Part shown: piece after piece, positions 54,635-63,766 of the stretch
Position numbering within the stretch: position 1 is the first letter of the stretch
Layout of the letters: each line of letters opens with the position of its first letter
Source of the DNA: Rhizobiales bacterium CCH10-E5
Lineage (GTDB): Bacteria; Pseudomonadota; Alphaproteobacteria; Rhizobiales; Beijerinckiaceae
Assembly (NCBI GenBank): GCA_001556125.1
Contig: LSIG01000046.1
Span: 62,001 to 126,000, forward strand
Length of the DNA stretch: 64,000 nt
Direction of reading: 5' to 3'
The notes under the pieces: generated by a model
Database searches by the model: none
Told to the model about the DNA's origin: nothing
The model's input: only the letters and a program-made list of their open reading frames with translations
Program-made: the position numbers and the translations under genes

Positions 54635-55501
54635 ATGGCCAAAGTCGCGTTCATCGGTCTCGGCGTCATGGGCTATCCCATGGCGGGTCACCTCAAGGCC
54701 AAGGGCCATGAGGTGACCGTCTACAACCGCAACCCGACGAAGGCGCAAGGATGGGTATCGCAGCATGCCGGCGTCTCGGCACCGACCCCCGCCGATGCGG
54801 CGAAGGGTCAGGAAATCGTCTTCGCCTGCGTCGGCAACGATGACGATCTGCGCTCCGTGACGCTGGGCGAGCAGGGCGCCTTCGCCGGCATGGCCAAGGG
54901 CGCGATCTTCGTCGACCACACCACGGCCTCGGCCAATGTCGCGCGCGAGCTCGCCGAGGCGGCCAGGGCGGGCGGCTTCGGCTTCGTCGACGCGCCGGTG
55001 TCCGGTGGCCAGGCAGGGGCCGAGAACGGCGTGCTGACGGTAATGTGCGGCGGCGAGCCCGAGGCCTATGCCCGCGCCGAGCCGGTGATCGCTGCTTACG
55101 CCCGCATGTGCAAGCTGATGGGCCCGGCCGGCTCCGGCCAGCTCACCAAGATGGTCAACCAGATCTGCATCGCCGGCCTTGTCCAGGCCCTCTCCGAAGG
55201 CGTTCATTTCGCCAAGCGCGCCGGCCTCGATGTCGAGGCCATGCTGGAGGTGATCTCGAAGGGCGCCGCCGGCTCCTGGCAGATGGAGAACCGCGGCAAG
55301 ACCATGAACGCCGGCAAGTTCGATTTCGGCTTCGCCGTCGACTGGATGCGCAAGGATCTCGGCATCGTGCTGGAGGAGGCGCGCCGCAACGGGGCGCAAC
55401 TCCCCGTCACCGCGCTGGTCGACCAGTTCTACGCCGAGGTCCAGAAGCTCGGCGGCCGCCGCTGGGATACGTCCAGCCTGATCGCCCGGCTCGAGGAGTG
55501 A
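54635..55501 (+). CDS. NAD(P)-dependent beta-hydroxyacid dehydrogenase (3-hydroxyisobutyrate dehydrogenase family)
   Basis: A 288-residue dehydrogenase. The nucleotide fold starts VAFIGLGVMGYPMAGHLKAKGHEV (residues 4-27), with NRNPTKA (Arg32, NADP-like), the substrate motif DAPVSGGQAGAENGVLTVMCGG and the catalytic Lys172 in LTKMVNQI. Relatives are 3-hydroxyisobutyrate dehydrogenase, tartronate semialdehyde reductase and glyoxylate/succinic semialdehyde reductase. The substrate is not fixed. Divergent from map. Confidence 0.93.
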   Translation: MAKVAFIGLGVMGYPMAGHLKAKGHEVTVYNRNPTKAQGWVSQHAGVSAPTPADAAKGQEIVFACVGNDDDLRSVTLGEQGAFAGMAKGAIFVDHTTASANVARELAEAARAGGFGFVDAPVSGGQAGAENGVLTVMCGGEPEAYARAEPVIAAYARMCKLMGPAGSGQLTKMVNQICIAGLVQALSEGVHFAKRAGLDVEAMLEVISKGAAGSWQMENRGKTMNAGKFDFGFAVDWMRKDLGIVLEEARRNGAQLPVTALVDQFYAEVQKLGGRRWDTSSLIARLEE

Positions 55502-55525
55502 GCGTCGGACGGTCGCGGCGCGGCG

Positions 55526-56710
55526 TCAGCCGCGCGCCGCGCGCCGGCCGAGATGGATCGCGATCATCCCGATGATGGTCAAAAGCCACATCAGCACGAC
55601 GAGCGAGGGCGGCCAGATCGTCACGACGAGGCTGATCGCCACCGTCATCAGCGCGCTGAAGCCGAGCTGAAGCGCCCCCATCAGCCCCGCGGCCGAGCCG
55701 GCGTGATCGGGCCGGGCGGAGAGCGCTTCGGCCGTCGAGCCGGGGATCGTCATGCCGTTGCCGATCGCATTCACCGCCAGCGGCAGGAACAGCATGATCG
55801 GCGACCAGTCGGCCCGTAGCGATAGCGGAACCGCCACCGTCATCGCGACGGAGGAGATGACCAGGCCGAGATGGACCATGCGCGGCGCGCCGAGCCGCAC
55901 CACCAGCCGTGCCATCAAGAAGTTGCCGACCATGTAGCCGGCGGCGTTCAGGATGAAATAGGCGCCATAGGTGTCGCTGCCGCGCCCCATCGTCTCGACC
56001 ACGATATAGGGCGCCGCAGCGATGAAGGCGAAGAAGGCGGCCGAGCTGGTCGAGACCGCGATCACGTTGAGCACGAAGACGCGGTTGCCAATCAGTGTCG
56101 GGAAGGCCCGGAAGACGCCGAGCAGCGGCGTGCGGAGCCCCAGATTGGGCGCGGTTTCGGGCAGTCTGAACAGGGTGAGAAGCAGCACGATCACGCCGCT
56201 GACGGTCATGAACCACAGGATCATCCGCCAGCCGAAGGCGGTCTCGATCTGCCCGCCGAGCCAGGGGGCGATCATCGGCGCGACGACCATGACCATCGTC
56301 ACGGTGGCGATCTGGCTGGCGGCCTCGTCCCGGTTGGCCGTGTCGCGGATGATCGCGCGCGAGAGCGCGAAGACGGAACCGGAGCCGGCCCCTTCCAGGA
56401 TGCGCGCCAGCAGCAGGATCTCGATCGACGGTGCGAGCGCCCCCAACACCGAGCCGGCGATGAAGAGCGCGATGCCGGCATTGACGCAGGGCCTCCGGCC
56501 GAAGCGGTCCGAGAGCGGCCCGCTGACGAGCTGGGTCAGCGCGACGGCGACCAGAAAGAAGGTCAGCGCGAGCTGGATGGTCGCGTAGCTCGAGCCGAAA
56601 TGCCGCGAGAGCGCCGGCGCCGCCGGAGCGAGCAGGTTGAGCGCGATCGGCTGCAGGGCCGACATCGCGACCAGCACGGTGAGTGTCGGCTTGAGGGCGC
56701 CGGGGCTCAT
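55526..56710 (-). CDS. MFS drug-resistance transporter, Bcr/CflA type
   Basis: A 394-residue transporter with 12 TM helices. LVSGPLSDRFGRRPCVNAGIALFIAGSVLGALAPSIEILLLARILEGAG holds the DHA1 motif A and the Bcr/CflA motif region; ALSRAIIRDTANRDEAASQIATVTMVMVVAPMIAPWLGGQI is typical of the Bcr subfamily. Its ATG overlaps the EamA stop by 4 bp, so it is the last gene of the amine-oxidase operon. Confidence 0.93.
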   Translation of the reverse strand: MSPGALKPTLTVLVAMSALQPIALNLLAPAAPALSRHFGSSYATIQLALTFFLVAVALTQLVSGPLSDRFGRRPCVNAGIALFIAGSVLGALAPSIEILLLARILEGAGSGSVFALSRAIIRDTANRDEAASQIATVTMVMVVAPMIAPWLGGQIETAFGWRMILWFMTVSGVIVLLLTLFRLPETAPNLGLRTPLLGVFRAFPTLIGNRVFVLNVIAVSTSSAAFFAFIAAAPYIVVETMGRGSDTYGAYFILNAAGYMVGNFLMARLVVRLGAPRMVHLGLVISSVAMTVAVPLSLRADWSPIMLFLPLAVNAIGNGMTIPGSTAEALSARPDHAGSAAGLMGALQLGFSALMTVAISLVVTIWPPSLVVLMWLLTIIGMIAIHLGRRAARG

Positions 56711-57609
56711 GTCGGGGGTGTGCTCGGCAGCTTGAGCTGCGACTGCGGCACGACCCGCTGCCGGTGCATCGTGTAGAGCCCGCTCGCCACGATCATCGCG
56801 ATGCCGAGGCCGGCCAGCGCGTCCGGCACATGGCCCCAGACGGCATAGCCCATGATCACCGCGAGGATGACGACCGAATAGCGATAGCCGGAGACCACGC
56901 CGACATCGGTGTTGCGATAGGCACTGATGATGCAGATGCTGCCCGCCGCCATCAGGGCGGCCGCGGCGGCGACATAGCCGGTCTCGCGCCGCCAGACCGG
57001 CTGCCAGACCTCGAAGAAGCCATAGGCGCAGGCGACGAGGCCGACGATCGCCGTCGTCATCAGCGCGATCACGGTGGAGGGGATTTCGTTGCCGATCCGG
57101 CGGGTCAGCAGGTCCCGTGCGGCGGCGAGGCTGGCGCTGATCAGCGCGACCAGCGCGGCGGCGTTGAAGGAATCCGTCGCCGGCCGGAGCACGACCAGCA
57201 CACCGCAGAACCCGAGAAAGACGGCCAGAGTCCGGCGCCAGCCCACCCGCTCGATCCGCAGCACCACCGCCAGCACGACGATGATGATCGGCGAGGCGAG
57301 CAGGATCGCGGTCACGTCGGCCAGTGGCATCTCGGCCAGCGCCCAGATGAAGGTCAATGTCACCCCGGCGTCGATCAGCCCGCGCAGCAGCACGATCGGC
57401 CGGAAGGCCAGACGCAGCTTCGCCCCCTCCTTGAACAGGATGACGAGGGCGAGCGCGCTCAGCAGCGCGAAGCCGGTTCGCAGCGTGATCGCCTGGCCCG
57501 CCGGATAGACTTCGCGGGCGAGCTTCATCAGCGCGTCGTTGCAGACGAAGAGCGCCATGGCGGCCAGCATCGCGATGATGCCGCGTCGGTTCTGCTCGGG
57601 GCTGGCCAC
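56707..57609 (-). CDS. EamA/DMT-family transporter
   Basis: A 300-residue membrane protein with about ten TM helices made of two EamA repeats (FVCNDALMKLAREVYPAGQAITLRTGFALLS and a second near ALISASLAAARDLLTRRIGNE). This is the RhaT/YdcZ-like drug/metabolite superfamily; substrate unknown. It sits 19 bp after the amine oxidase gene and overlaps the MFS gene. Confidence 0.92.
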   Translation of the reverse strand: MASPEQNRRGIIAMLAAMALFVCNDALMKLAREVYPAGQAITLRTGFALLSALALVILFKEGAKLRLAFRPIVLLRGLIDAGVTLTFIWALAEMPLADVTAILLASPIIIVVLAVVLRIERVGWRRTLAVFLGFCGVLVVLRPATDSFNAAALVALISASLAAARDLLTRRIGNEIPSTVIALMTTAIVGLVACAYGFFEVWQPVWRRETGYVAAAAALMAAGSICIISAYRNTDVGVVSGYRYSVVILAVIMGYAVWGHVPDALAGLGIAMIVASGLYTMHRQRVVPQSQLKLPSTPPT

Positions 57610-57628
57610 GCGGCTCGGTTCTTTCGTC

Positions 57629-58768
57629 TCAGGCCGCGAAACGCGCCAGCGAGAAGGGCGCGAGGTCGAAGCGTGACCGGCCGCTGTCCGAGAGATCGGC
57701 GAGGATCTCGCCGATCGCGCTGGCGAATTTGAAGCCGTGGCCGGAGCAGCAGGAGGCGAAGACCGCCTGCGGCACGCCCGGCACGCTGTCGATGATGAAA
57801 TCCTCGTCTGGCGTCACGCTGTAGAGGCAGCCCTTCAGCGTCAGAGGCTCGCCCGCCGCATCCGGCAGGTAGCGGGCGAGGCAGGCGCGGATCAGCTCGA
57901 CCTGCCGCGGGCTCGGCGTGCGGTCGTCCTCGCGCGGATCCATCGGCTCGCGCCCGAAATGCGGCCCGCCCATCTTGAAGCCGGGATGCTCATAGAGCGG
58001 AAAACCGTAGAAATTGCCTTCCTCGACGGTGAGGATGAACACCGGGAAGACGCCTTCGCGATAAAGCTCCGGCTTGCGCGTGGTGAACCAGCCGATCGCC
58101 TGGCGCACCGTCGTCACCGTCCGCGCCAGGGCCGGCACGGCGTCGGTGATCCAGCCGCCCGAGGTGATGACGAGCCTCCCGGCGCTGTAGGTGGCGCGCG
58201 CCGTGCGCACCGTCACGCCGCCATCGGCGGTGGGCGACCAGTCGAGCATCGGCTCGTTGGTGCGGATCTCAGCGCCGCGCGACTGGGCGAGGCCGACATG
58301 GGCGAAGATCGCCTTCTCGGAGGCGACGAAGCCGCCACCGGGCTGCCACAGCCCGATATGGCCGGAGGGGAGCGAAAAGCCGGGGAAGCGCCGCGCGATC
58401 TCCTGGCCGTCGAGCTGCTCGTGCTCGAGCCCATGGTCGAGGCAGGATTGCAGCGAGGATTCGACCTGGCCGGAGCCGGCCGGCGCGAGATCGAGCGAAC
58501 CGGTGACGTGAAGAAGCTTCAGCCCTGCCTGTTCGCCCGTCTTCTGCCAGAGCTCATGCGCGCGCTGGACGATCGGCACATATTTCGAGCCCTCGAAATA
58601 GGCGAGCCGGATGATCCGCGTCAGCCCATGCGAGGAGCCCATGCCGTGGCCGAGATCGAAGCGCTCCAGCCCCAGCACGCGCAGGCCCCGCTGCGCCAGA
58701 TGCCAGCAGGCGGCCGAGCCCATCGCCCCGACGCCTGCGACGATCACGTCATAGCTGTTGCTGGTCAT
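57629..58768 (-). CDS. solA: Monomeric sarcosine oxidase/N-methyltryptophan oxidase (SolA-like)
   Basis: A 379-residue flavoenzyme of the DAO family. FAD fold: YDVIVAGVGAMGSAACWHLAQRGLRVLGLERFDLGHGMGSSHGLTRIIR (residues 6-54). Cys314 in KGCLYSVTPDEDF corresponds to the covalent FAD link of monomeric sarcosine oxidase, and CCSGHGFKFASAIGEILADL is the C-terminal flavin site. It oxidises N-methyl amino acids to formaldehyde and the amine. First gene of an operon with two exporters. Start ATG 58768. Confidence 0.93.
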   Translation of the reverse strand: MTSNSYDVIVAGVGAMGSAACWHLAQRGLRVLGLERFDLGHGMGSSHGLTRIIRLAYFEGSKYVPIVQRAHELWQKTGEQAGLKLLHVTGSLDLAPAGSGQVESSLQSCLDHGLEHEQLDGQEIARRFPGFSLPSGHIGLWQPGGGFVASEKAIFAHVGLAQSRGAEIRTNEPMLDWSPTADGGVTVRTARATYSAGRLVITSGGWITDAVPALARTVTTVRQAIGWFTTRKPELYREGVFPVFILTVEEGNFYGFPLYEHPGFKMGGPHFGREPMDPREDDRTPSPRQVELIRACLARYLPDAAGEPLTLKGCLYSVTPDEDFIIDSVPGVPQAVFASCCSGHGFKFASAIGEILADLSDSGRSRFDLAPFSLARFAA

Positions 58769-58964
58769 CGTAAGGCTCGGCAGGTCTTGCGGGGAGGGAA
58801 AGAGGCAGCGGGTCAGCAGTGGGAACCGTGCTGCGACGCTTAACCCGCCCGGCCGCAACGGTCCATGCTCACCCGCGCAGGGCGGCCCCTCGCGCATCAT
58901 GGTGAGCCTTTCTTAACGATGTCGGACCATAAAGACGCATGGCTTGAAGGGACTGGGTGAGGTG

Positions 58965-60956
58965 ATGCACCGAGCGGTTCGACGCTGGCTGAGCGGTCGA
59001 AGCCGGACGGACGCCGACGACCCTGCTCCGGCCGGGGCGGCGCCGCCTGCGGCCGGCCCCGCACCCGCCGTTGCGGCCACCGATACCATCGATCGCGAGG
59101 CCGTTGCCGTCCTCGAGCAGGATGTCGTGGCGGCGATGCGCCGCCTCGCCGACGATCTCGGCGAGGCCGAACATTACTCCGCCGAATCCGAGACGCGCTC
59201 CAGCATCATCCACGAACGCGTGCTCGGCATGCGCGAGGCCACCGCGACGGCGAGCGCCAATTCGGCGGCCCTCGTAACCGCGTCGCGCCAGGTCTCGGAT
59301 GCCGCCGGGCAGATCGGCACCTCGATGAACCGTGCCCGCGACCGGCTCGACGCCGCCGCCACCCGCGCGGGCGAGGCGACGGAGATGATGACCGGCCTCG
59401 CCAGCGCGACGGCCGAGATCCGCGGCATCGTCGATTCCATCGCCGAGATCGCCCGGCAGACCAATCTGCTCGCGCTCAACGCCTCGATCGAGGCGGCGCG
59501 GGCGGGCGAAGCCGGCCGTGGCTTCGGCGTCGTCGCGCAGGAGGTCAAGGTCCTCTCGGTCGAGGTGCGGGAGGCCGTCGAGACTATCCGCAACCGCGTC
59601 GACCGGCTTACCCAGGCGGCGCATGGATCGGCGGCCATCGTCACGGATGCGCTGCAGATGGTCCGGGACGTCAACCCGGTCATCGCGGCCATCGGCAACG
59701 CGTCGCAGGAGCAGGCGACCGCGACCGCCGAACTCTCGCGCAATGCCGACGAGACCGCCCGCTTCATCGAGACGGTGGTCCAGCGCGTCGAGGAGATCGA
59801 CCGCGTCGCGCTCGCGGCCGCGACCGAAAGCGCCAATGCCCGCCGGGCCACCGCCAAGGGCGCGAGCCAGGCCGGCGGCATGCTGCGGCGTTTCATTCCG
59901 ACGCTTCGGCATTCCTCCTTCGCGGACCGGCGCGTCCATGATCGCTTCCCGGTCGAGCATACCGTCAAGGCCAGGCTGGGGCCGGACGACTTCACCAGCC
60001 GCACCATCGATCTCGGCCGCGGCGGCGTCCTGATCGCGCGGCCGGATGGGCGCGACCTCGTCCCGGGGCTGCGCGGCACCATCGAGATCGCCGACCTGCC
60101 GCCGATGTCCTGCCGCATGGCCGCCGCCAGCGATCTCGGCCTGCACATGGCCTTCGACCGTGAGCTCAGCGAACAGACGGAGCTCGAGGACCTGATCGGG
60201 TCGATCGAGAGCGGGTACCGCCCGCTCATCGACCGAGCCCAGAGCTTTGCCGCCGAGGTCGTGGCCTGTTTCGCCGAGGCGCTCGCCAGCAAGCAGCTCA
60301 CCGAGGCCGACCTGTTCGACGTCGATTATGTCGCGCTGCCGGGCACGGACCCGCAGCAACATCGCAACCGGGCGCTGCCGGTTCTCGAGGCGATCCTGCC
60401 CCCGCTGCTCGCGCGAACGGTGGCGCGGGATTCGCGCCTGCTGTTCACGGTCCCGATCGACCGCAACGGCTATATTCCGGTGCATAATGCCGCCTATGCA
60501 CTGCCACAGCGGCCCGGCGACCCGGTCTGGAACGCGGCGCACTCCCGCAACCGGCGCATCTTCGACGACCGCGCCGGCATCGCCGCGGCGCGCTCGGTGC
60601 GCCCCTTCCTCGTCCAGTCCTATCTGCGCGACATGGGCGGCGGGGTGACGGAGATGGTGCGCGAGGTCGATGCGCCCGTGCGCATCAACGGCCGCCACTG
60701 GGGGGCGTGCGCATGGCCTATCGCATGGAGGCCGCCGGGCTCTAGAGGCGTTCCCAAACGAAGGGGATGCCGGATCCGCGGAGCGCCTGCTGCCAGAGGG
60801 AACTGGCCTGTTCGAGCCGCTGAGGCTCGTAGACGCCCTGGACCTGATGGACCTGCAACTGCCAGCTGCGGGCATCGGAATCCTGCCAGACCTTGCCGAT
60901 CAGGCGCTTCAGCCGCTCGGGATCGCGTGCGCCCGGCGCGGAGCCGAAGAATGTGA
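58965..60956 (+). CDS. Soluble methyl-accepting chemotaxis protein with PilZ domain, frameshifted at its C-terminus
   Basis: A chemoreceptor without TM segments or HAMP. The signalling hairpin is at about residues 75-300, with the tip [31 protein letters not shown]; a PilZ domain follows ([13 protein letters not shown] then [12 protein letters not shown]), which suggests c-di-GMP control; the C-terminal domain with [17 protein letters not shown] and [23 protein letters not shown] is a cytosolic sensor. After INGRHWG the frame breaks: the observed frame runs to 60956 through Arg/Pro-rich nonsense over the convergent gene, while the +1 frame ends properly at 60745. TTG 58944 is an alternative start. 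Confidence 0.85.
   Translation: MHRAVRRWLSGRSRTDADDPAPAGAAPPAAGPAPAVAATDTIDREAVAVLEQDVVAAMRRLADDLGEAEHYSAESETRSSIIHERVLGMREATATASANSAALVTASRQVSDAAGQIGTSMNRARDRLDAAATRAGEATEMMTGLASATAEIRGIVDSIAEIARQTNLLALNASIEAARAGEAGRGFGVVAQEVKVLSVEVREAVETIRNRVDRLTQAAHGSAAIVTDALQMVRDVNPVIAAIGNASQEQATATAELSRNADETARFIETVVQRVEEIDRVALAAATESANARRATAKGASQAGGMLRRFIPTLRHSSFADRRVHDRFPVEHTVKARLGPDDFTSRTIDLGRGGVLIARPDGRDLVPGLRGTIEIADLPPMSCRMAAASDLGLHMAFDRELSEQTELEDLIGSIESGYRPLIDRAQSFAAEVVACFAEALASKQLTEADLFDVDYVALPGTDPQQHRNRALPVLEAILPPLLARTVARDSRLLFTVPIDRNGYIPVHNAAYALPQRPGDPVWNAAHSRNRRIFDDRAGIAAARSVRPFLVQSYLRDMGGGVTEMVREVDAPVRINGRHWGACAWPIAWRPPGSRGVPKRRGCRIRGAPAARGNWPVRAAEARRRPGPDGPATASCGHRNPARPCRSGASAARDRVRPARSRRM
60700..60745 (+). 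other. Frameshift site: run of six G and the proper gene end in the other frame
   Basis: At 60700-60705 there are six G. One more G would give [18 protein letters not shown] and a TAG at 60743-60745, which is the usual end of this receptor class (GRHWG followed by a short hydrophobic strand). That TAG overlaps the stop of the convergent gene (CTA at 60742-60744), as two genes meeting tail to tail would. So one G is missing through mutation, phase variation or sequencing error. Confidence 0.8.
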
Positions 60957-61506
60957 ACTGGCCCGAGTTCTGCAGCATGTCCGAGACCAGCACGAGCGAC
61001 TTGTCACCCTCGCGGACGCGTGTCTCCGGTCGCGAGGCCACGTCGCCCACCGCCTCGACGATCGGCGAGAGATTGCCCTTGGCCGGCTGCGTCAGCACGG
61101 ACAGCGCCTCGTCGAGCGGGCGGCCGAATTTCTCGACCCAGCGCAGATAGTCCCGTCGCGGATTGCCGATCAGCTCGCTCGCCGTCCGCCCGGGATTGCA
61201 CAGGGACAGAAGCGGCGGGAAGCCGGGCTCGAAGACATCGTTGAAGACATAGATCGAGAGCATGCGGTCGGCCGGCAGCGTCTCGCCCAGCTGTTTCACC
61301 AGCCGTTTCAGCCGTCCCGCCTGCACCTCGCTCCAGGGATCGCTCTTGTCGACCAGGACCAGCGTGTGCCCGACGGCGCCCGTCTTTAGGCACAGGCTGT
61401 CCGGGTCCCGCGGCGGGCCCTTCAGCAGCGAGGGCGCGGCGAAGAAGCCGACCAGCGCCACGCCGGCAAGGATGGAGGCGACGATCGCCCAGCTTTCGCT
61501 CTTCAT
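60742..61506 (-). CDS. Membrane-anchored VWA-like protein of unknown function
   Basis: A 254-residue protein with one N-terminal TM helix (about residues 6-26) and an outer domain. [27 protein letters not shown] (from residue 47) looks like the first strand of a von Willebrand A domain with an incomplete MIDAS (Asp53, Ser55, then Asp instead of the second Ser); [21 protein letters not shown] is the fourth strand with Asp. I do not recognise the family. Last of three minus-strand genes, 107 bp after the coiled-coil gene. Confidence 0.75.
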   Translation of the reverse strand: MKSESWAIVASILAGVALVGFFAAPSLLKGPPRDPDSLCLKTGAVGHTLVLVDKSDPWSEVQAGRLKRLVKQLGETLPADRMLSIYVFNDVFEPGFPPLLSLCNPGRTASELIGNPRRDYLRWVEKFGRPLDEALSVLTQPAKGNLSPIVEAVGDVASRPETRVREGDKSLVLVSDMLQNSGQFTFFGSAPGARDPERLKRLIGKVWQDSDARSWQLQVHQVQGVYEPQRLEQASSLWQQALRGSGIPFVWERL

Positions 61507-61613
61507 CGGCCGTTCGTCTTCTTTCGTCTCTCGGGCCGCTCGCCCCGCCAGACGGGCTGTCTAGCCGGGCGGCGCGGCAGCGTCACCAGCTTGGGGATCA
61601 TGGGAGCTGTGGA

Positions 61614-63071
61614 TCAGCGCGGGGCGGCGGCGAATTCGTCCCGGATCTGGCGGCGGGCCGCCTCGTCCTGTTCGAAGGCGTCACGCCCGGCCTCGGCGGC
61701 CCGCGCTTTCAGCCGCTCGATCTCGCCGGCCAGGTCGAGCCCCCGCACCAAAGCGAGCTGCTCGCGCAGCTTGGCCTCGACCAGCGCCGGCATCGTGGCG
61801 AGCTGGCGTTCGAAATCGTCGATCGCAGCCCGAACTGCTGCATATTCGGCGAGCGCCACCGGCTGGTCGATTTCGGCGACGTTCAGGTTCTGCGAAAAAT
61901 AGGCCGGCGGCATGTCGGTCCGCACCCGCAGATTGGCCTCGCGATACTGCATCAGCGCCGCGTCCTTGGCCGAGCGGAGCTGGGCGAGCCGCGCGCCATA
62001 GAGGTCGCGCGCCTCGTCGGCGGCGGCTTTCACCGATTGCAGCCGGGTGCTTTCGCGGGCGCAGTCCTCCTTGAAGCCGTCGATGCGTGAGCGCACCGTC
62101 TCCAGCTCGGGCAGGAGTTCGGCATCGAGCCGGTGCCGCTCCTCCTCCACGGCGCTCCAGCGCTCGCGCCAGCGCTGATAGGCGGCCCCATGGCCGGGAT
62201 AGGTCCCGAAGGCGGAATAGCCCTTCACGGCGGCCGCGAAGGCGACCAGGCAGCCGATGATGACGAGAGCAGCCGATTTCAGCTCGGTGATGGCGAAGGG
62301 ATTGGCCATCAGCCGCGGCAGGACCTGCAGCGATCGCGCATCGGGCGTCGCGATCAGCATCTCGCGATAATGCCCCACCGCCAGATTGAACATCACGATC
62401 AGGATGATGAGCGCGACATAGGCCGGCAGCGCCCAGAGCAGATGCGATGGGCGCACATGCTGGCAGTAGCGCGCCGGCCCGAGCCCGGTCAGGAAGCCCA
62501 GCGCGATGTTGAGCGCCGAGATGATGACGGCCGTCGCCGCCCCGCCGACGAGACCGAACTCGCTCGCTTCCGCGAAGAAATTGCCGTTGAGCAGGCTTTC
62601 CAGCGTCAGCGGCACGATCAGGAACAGCAGGATGAACTGCCATTTGTCGACCTTCGGATCGGCGGATCGCTTGTGCGTGTAGTTGAAAAACTCGTATTCG
62701 CGCTTCGCTTTCAGCGCGTCATAGACACGCTGCTCCAGCTCCCCGCCATGACGGTTGAGCAGCGCCCGCATCGCGGCCTCGATCGAGCGGATGCGACCCT
62801 CATAGCGCTCCTGCGTGAACTGCTCGCGCCGCGCGGCGATCTCGGCCTGCAGGCCGTTCAGCGTCGCCGCCGCCTCCTGCCGGATCGTGGTAAAGAGCTC
62901 GACGACGCGGGCCAGCAGCGTCAGCTCCGTCTGCGAGGGTGAGGCGGAGCTGGCCGGGGGCTGGTTGTCCAGCGCATCGCGGGCGCCGTGATGGCCGGCC
63001 TGCACCACCTCGGCGAGGTGATGGGCGGTGATCGGCGGAATCGCGCTCATCGCGCCACGATCAGACGCCAT
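61614..63071 (-). CDS. Four-TM coiled-coil protein of unknown function
   Basis: A 485-residue protein: an N-terminal helical part with possible coiled coil (about residues 50-125), four TM helices (about 144-160, 173-195, 212-232, 265-283), and a long charged coiled coil to the end (about 295-470; for example ELLPELETVRSRIDGFKEDC and ALVRGLDLAGEIERLKARAAE). Start ATG 63071 overlaps the upstream stop by 11 bp; ATG 63050 is possible. No family recognised. The design, with cytosolic coiled coils on a TM bundle, suggests a scaffold or a force- or signal-passing protein. Confidence 0.75.
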   Translation of the reverse strand: MASDRGAMSAIPPITAHHLAEVVQAGHHGARDALDNQPPASSASPSQTELTLLARVVELFTTIRQEAAATLNGLQAEIAARREQFTQERYEGRIRSIEAAMRALLNRHGGELEQRVYDALKAKREYEFFNYTHKRSADPKVDKWQFILLFLIVPLTLESLLNGNFFAEASEFGLVGGAATAVIISALNIALGFLTGLGPARYCQHVRPSHLLWALPAYVALIILIVMFNLAVGHYREMLIATPDARSLQVLPRLMANPFAITELKSAALVIIGCLVAFAAAVKGYSAFGTYPGHGAAYQRWRERWSAVEEERHRLDAELLPELETVRSRIDGFKEDCARESTRLQSVKAAADEARDLYGARLAQLRSAKDAALMQYREANLRVRTDMPPAYFSQNLNVAEIDQPVALAEYAAVRAAIDDFERQLATMPALVEAKLREQLALVRGLDLAGEIERLKARAAEAGRDAFEQDEAARRQIRDEFAAAPR

Positions 63072-63648
63072 GGGCGGCTCGCATGAGGAAGCGCCGCGCC
63101 TCGACGACATCGACATGGAAGTCGCGGAAGCGCCGCCAGCCGGGATTGCGATAGCGCCGCTCGAACCAGACCGTCAGCGCAAGCAGCACGGCCGTGATGC
63201 CGAAGGTCGCTGCGGCGTCGCTCCCGAGCGCATCGCCGGCGTTCAGCCGCAACAGCGTCGCAGCCACGGCCAGAAGCGTCGCCAGCGCGAGAAGGGCGGC
63301 GATCCGGTGGCGGCCGAGATCGCGCGCGAGCTGCAGGGTCAGGCCGAGACCGGCGGTCGCGGTCAAAGCGGCGAGTTCGAGAACGAGCAGGAAGGCGAAG
63401 GCAGCCGCCAGGCCGGCTCCGATTCCGGTGGGGGAGACCGGCGCAAGCGTCAGGTGAACGGTCCGGGCGGTCGCGATGGCGAGAAAGAGACAGCCGCAGA
63501 CCAGCAGCGCGACCAGCGCCGACGGGAGCTTGAGGTCCGGCCAGAGGCGCCACGCGATGATGACGAGCCGAGCGATCTGCGTCTCGAGCACGAAGTGCCA
63601 GACGGATCGCCCGGCGGAACGCAGCCGGGACCACAGGCTCCTGATCAT
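63061..63648 (-). CDS. Small polytopic membrane protein of unknown function
   Basis: A 195-residue protein with a basic amphipathic N-terminus (MIRSLWSRLRSAGRSVWHFV) and about four TM helices (near 40-60, 75-100, 112-130, 145-163), then a basic C-terminal tail ending RRFLMRAAHGV. No family recognised. It is first of the three-gene series with the coiled-coil and VWA-like genes, and its stop overlaps the start of the coiled-coil gene, which points to joint expression. Confidence 0.7.
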   Translation of the reverse strand: MIRSLWSRLRSAGRSVWHFVLETQIARLVIIAWRLWPDLKLPSALVALLVCGCLFLAIATARTVHLTLAPVSPTGIGAGLAAAFAFLLVLELAALTATAGLGLTLQLARDLGRHRIAALLALATLLAVAATLLRLNAGDALGSDAAATFGITAVLLALTVWFERRYRNPGWRRFRDFHVDVVEARRFLMRAAHGV

Positions 63649-63766
63649 CGAACGCTCGCAACCTCCGCCACCGCGCCAAGGTCGGGGCTTTGCCGCCACG
63701 CGTCAAGGCGCCGCAACGTCAGGCAAAAGCTGCGTTGCGCCGGGTTCGCAAGCCGGACGACCGCCC

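Noticed and set aside
58869..60875. A 668-codon open frame on the minus strand opposite the chemoreceptor gene
   Set aside because: Same cause: an antisense frame kept open by codon bias, with low-complexity product.
60742..60956. The receptor's long C-terminus as a true extension overlapping the next gene
   Set aside because: It has no domain features, and the alternate frame gives a family-like end exactly at the convergent stop.
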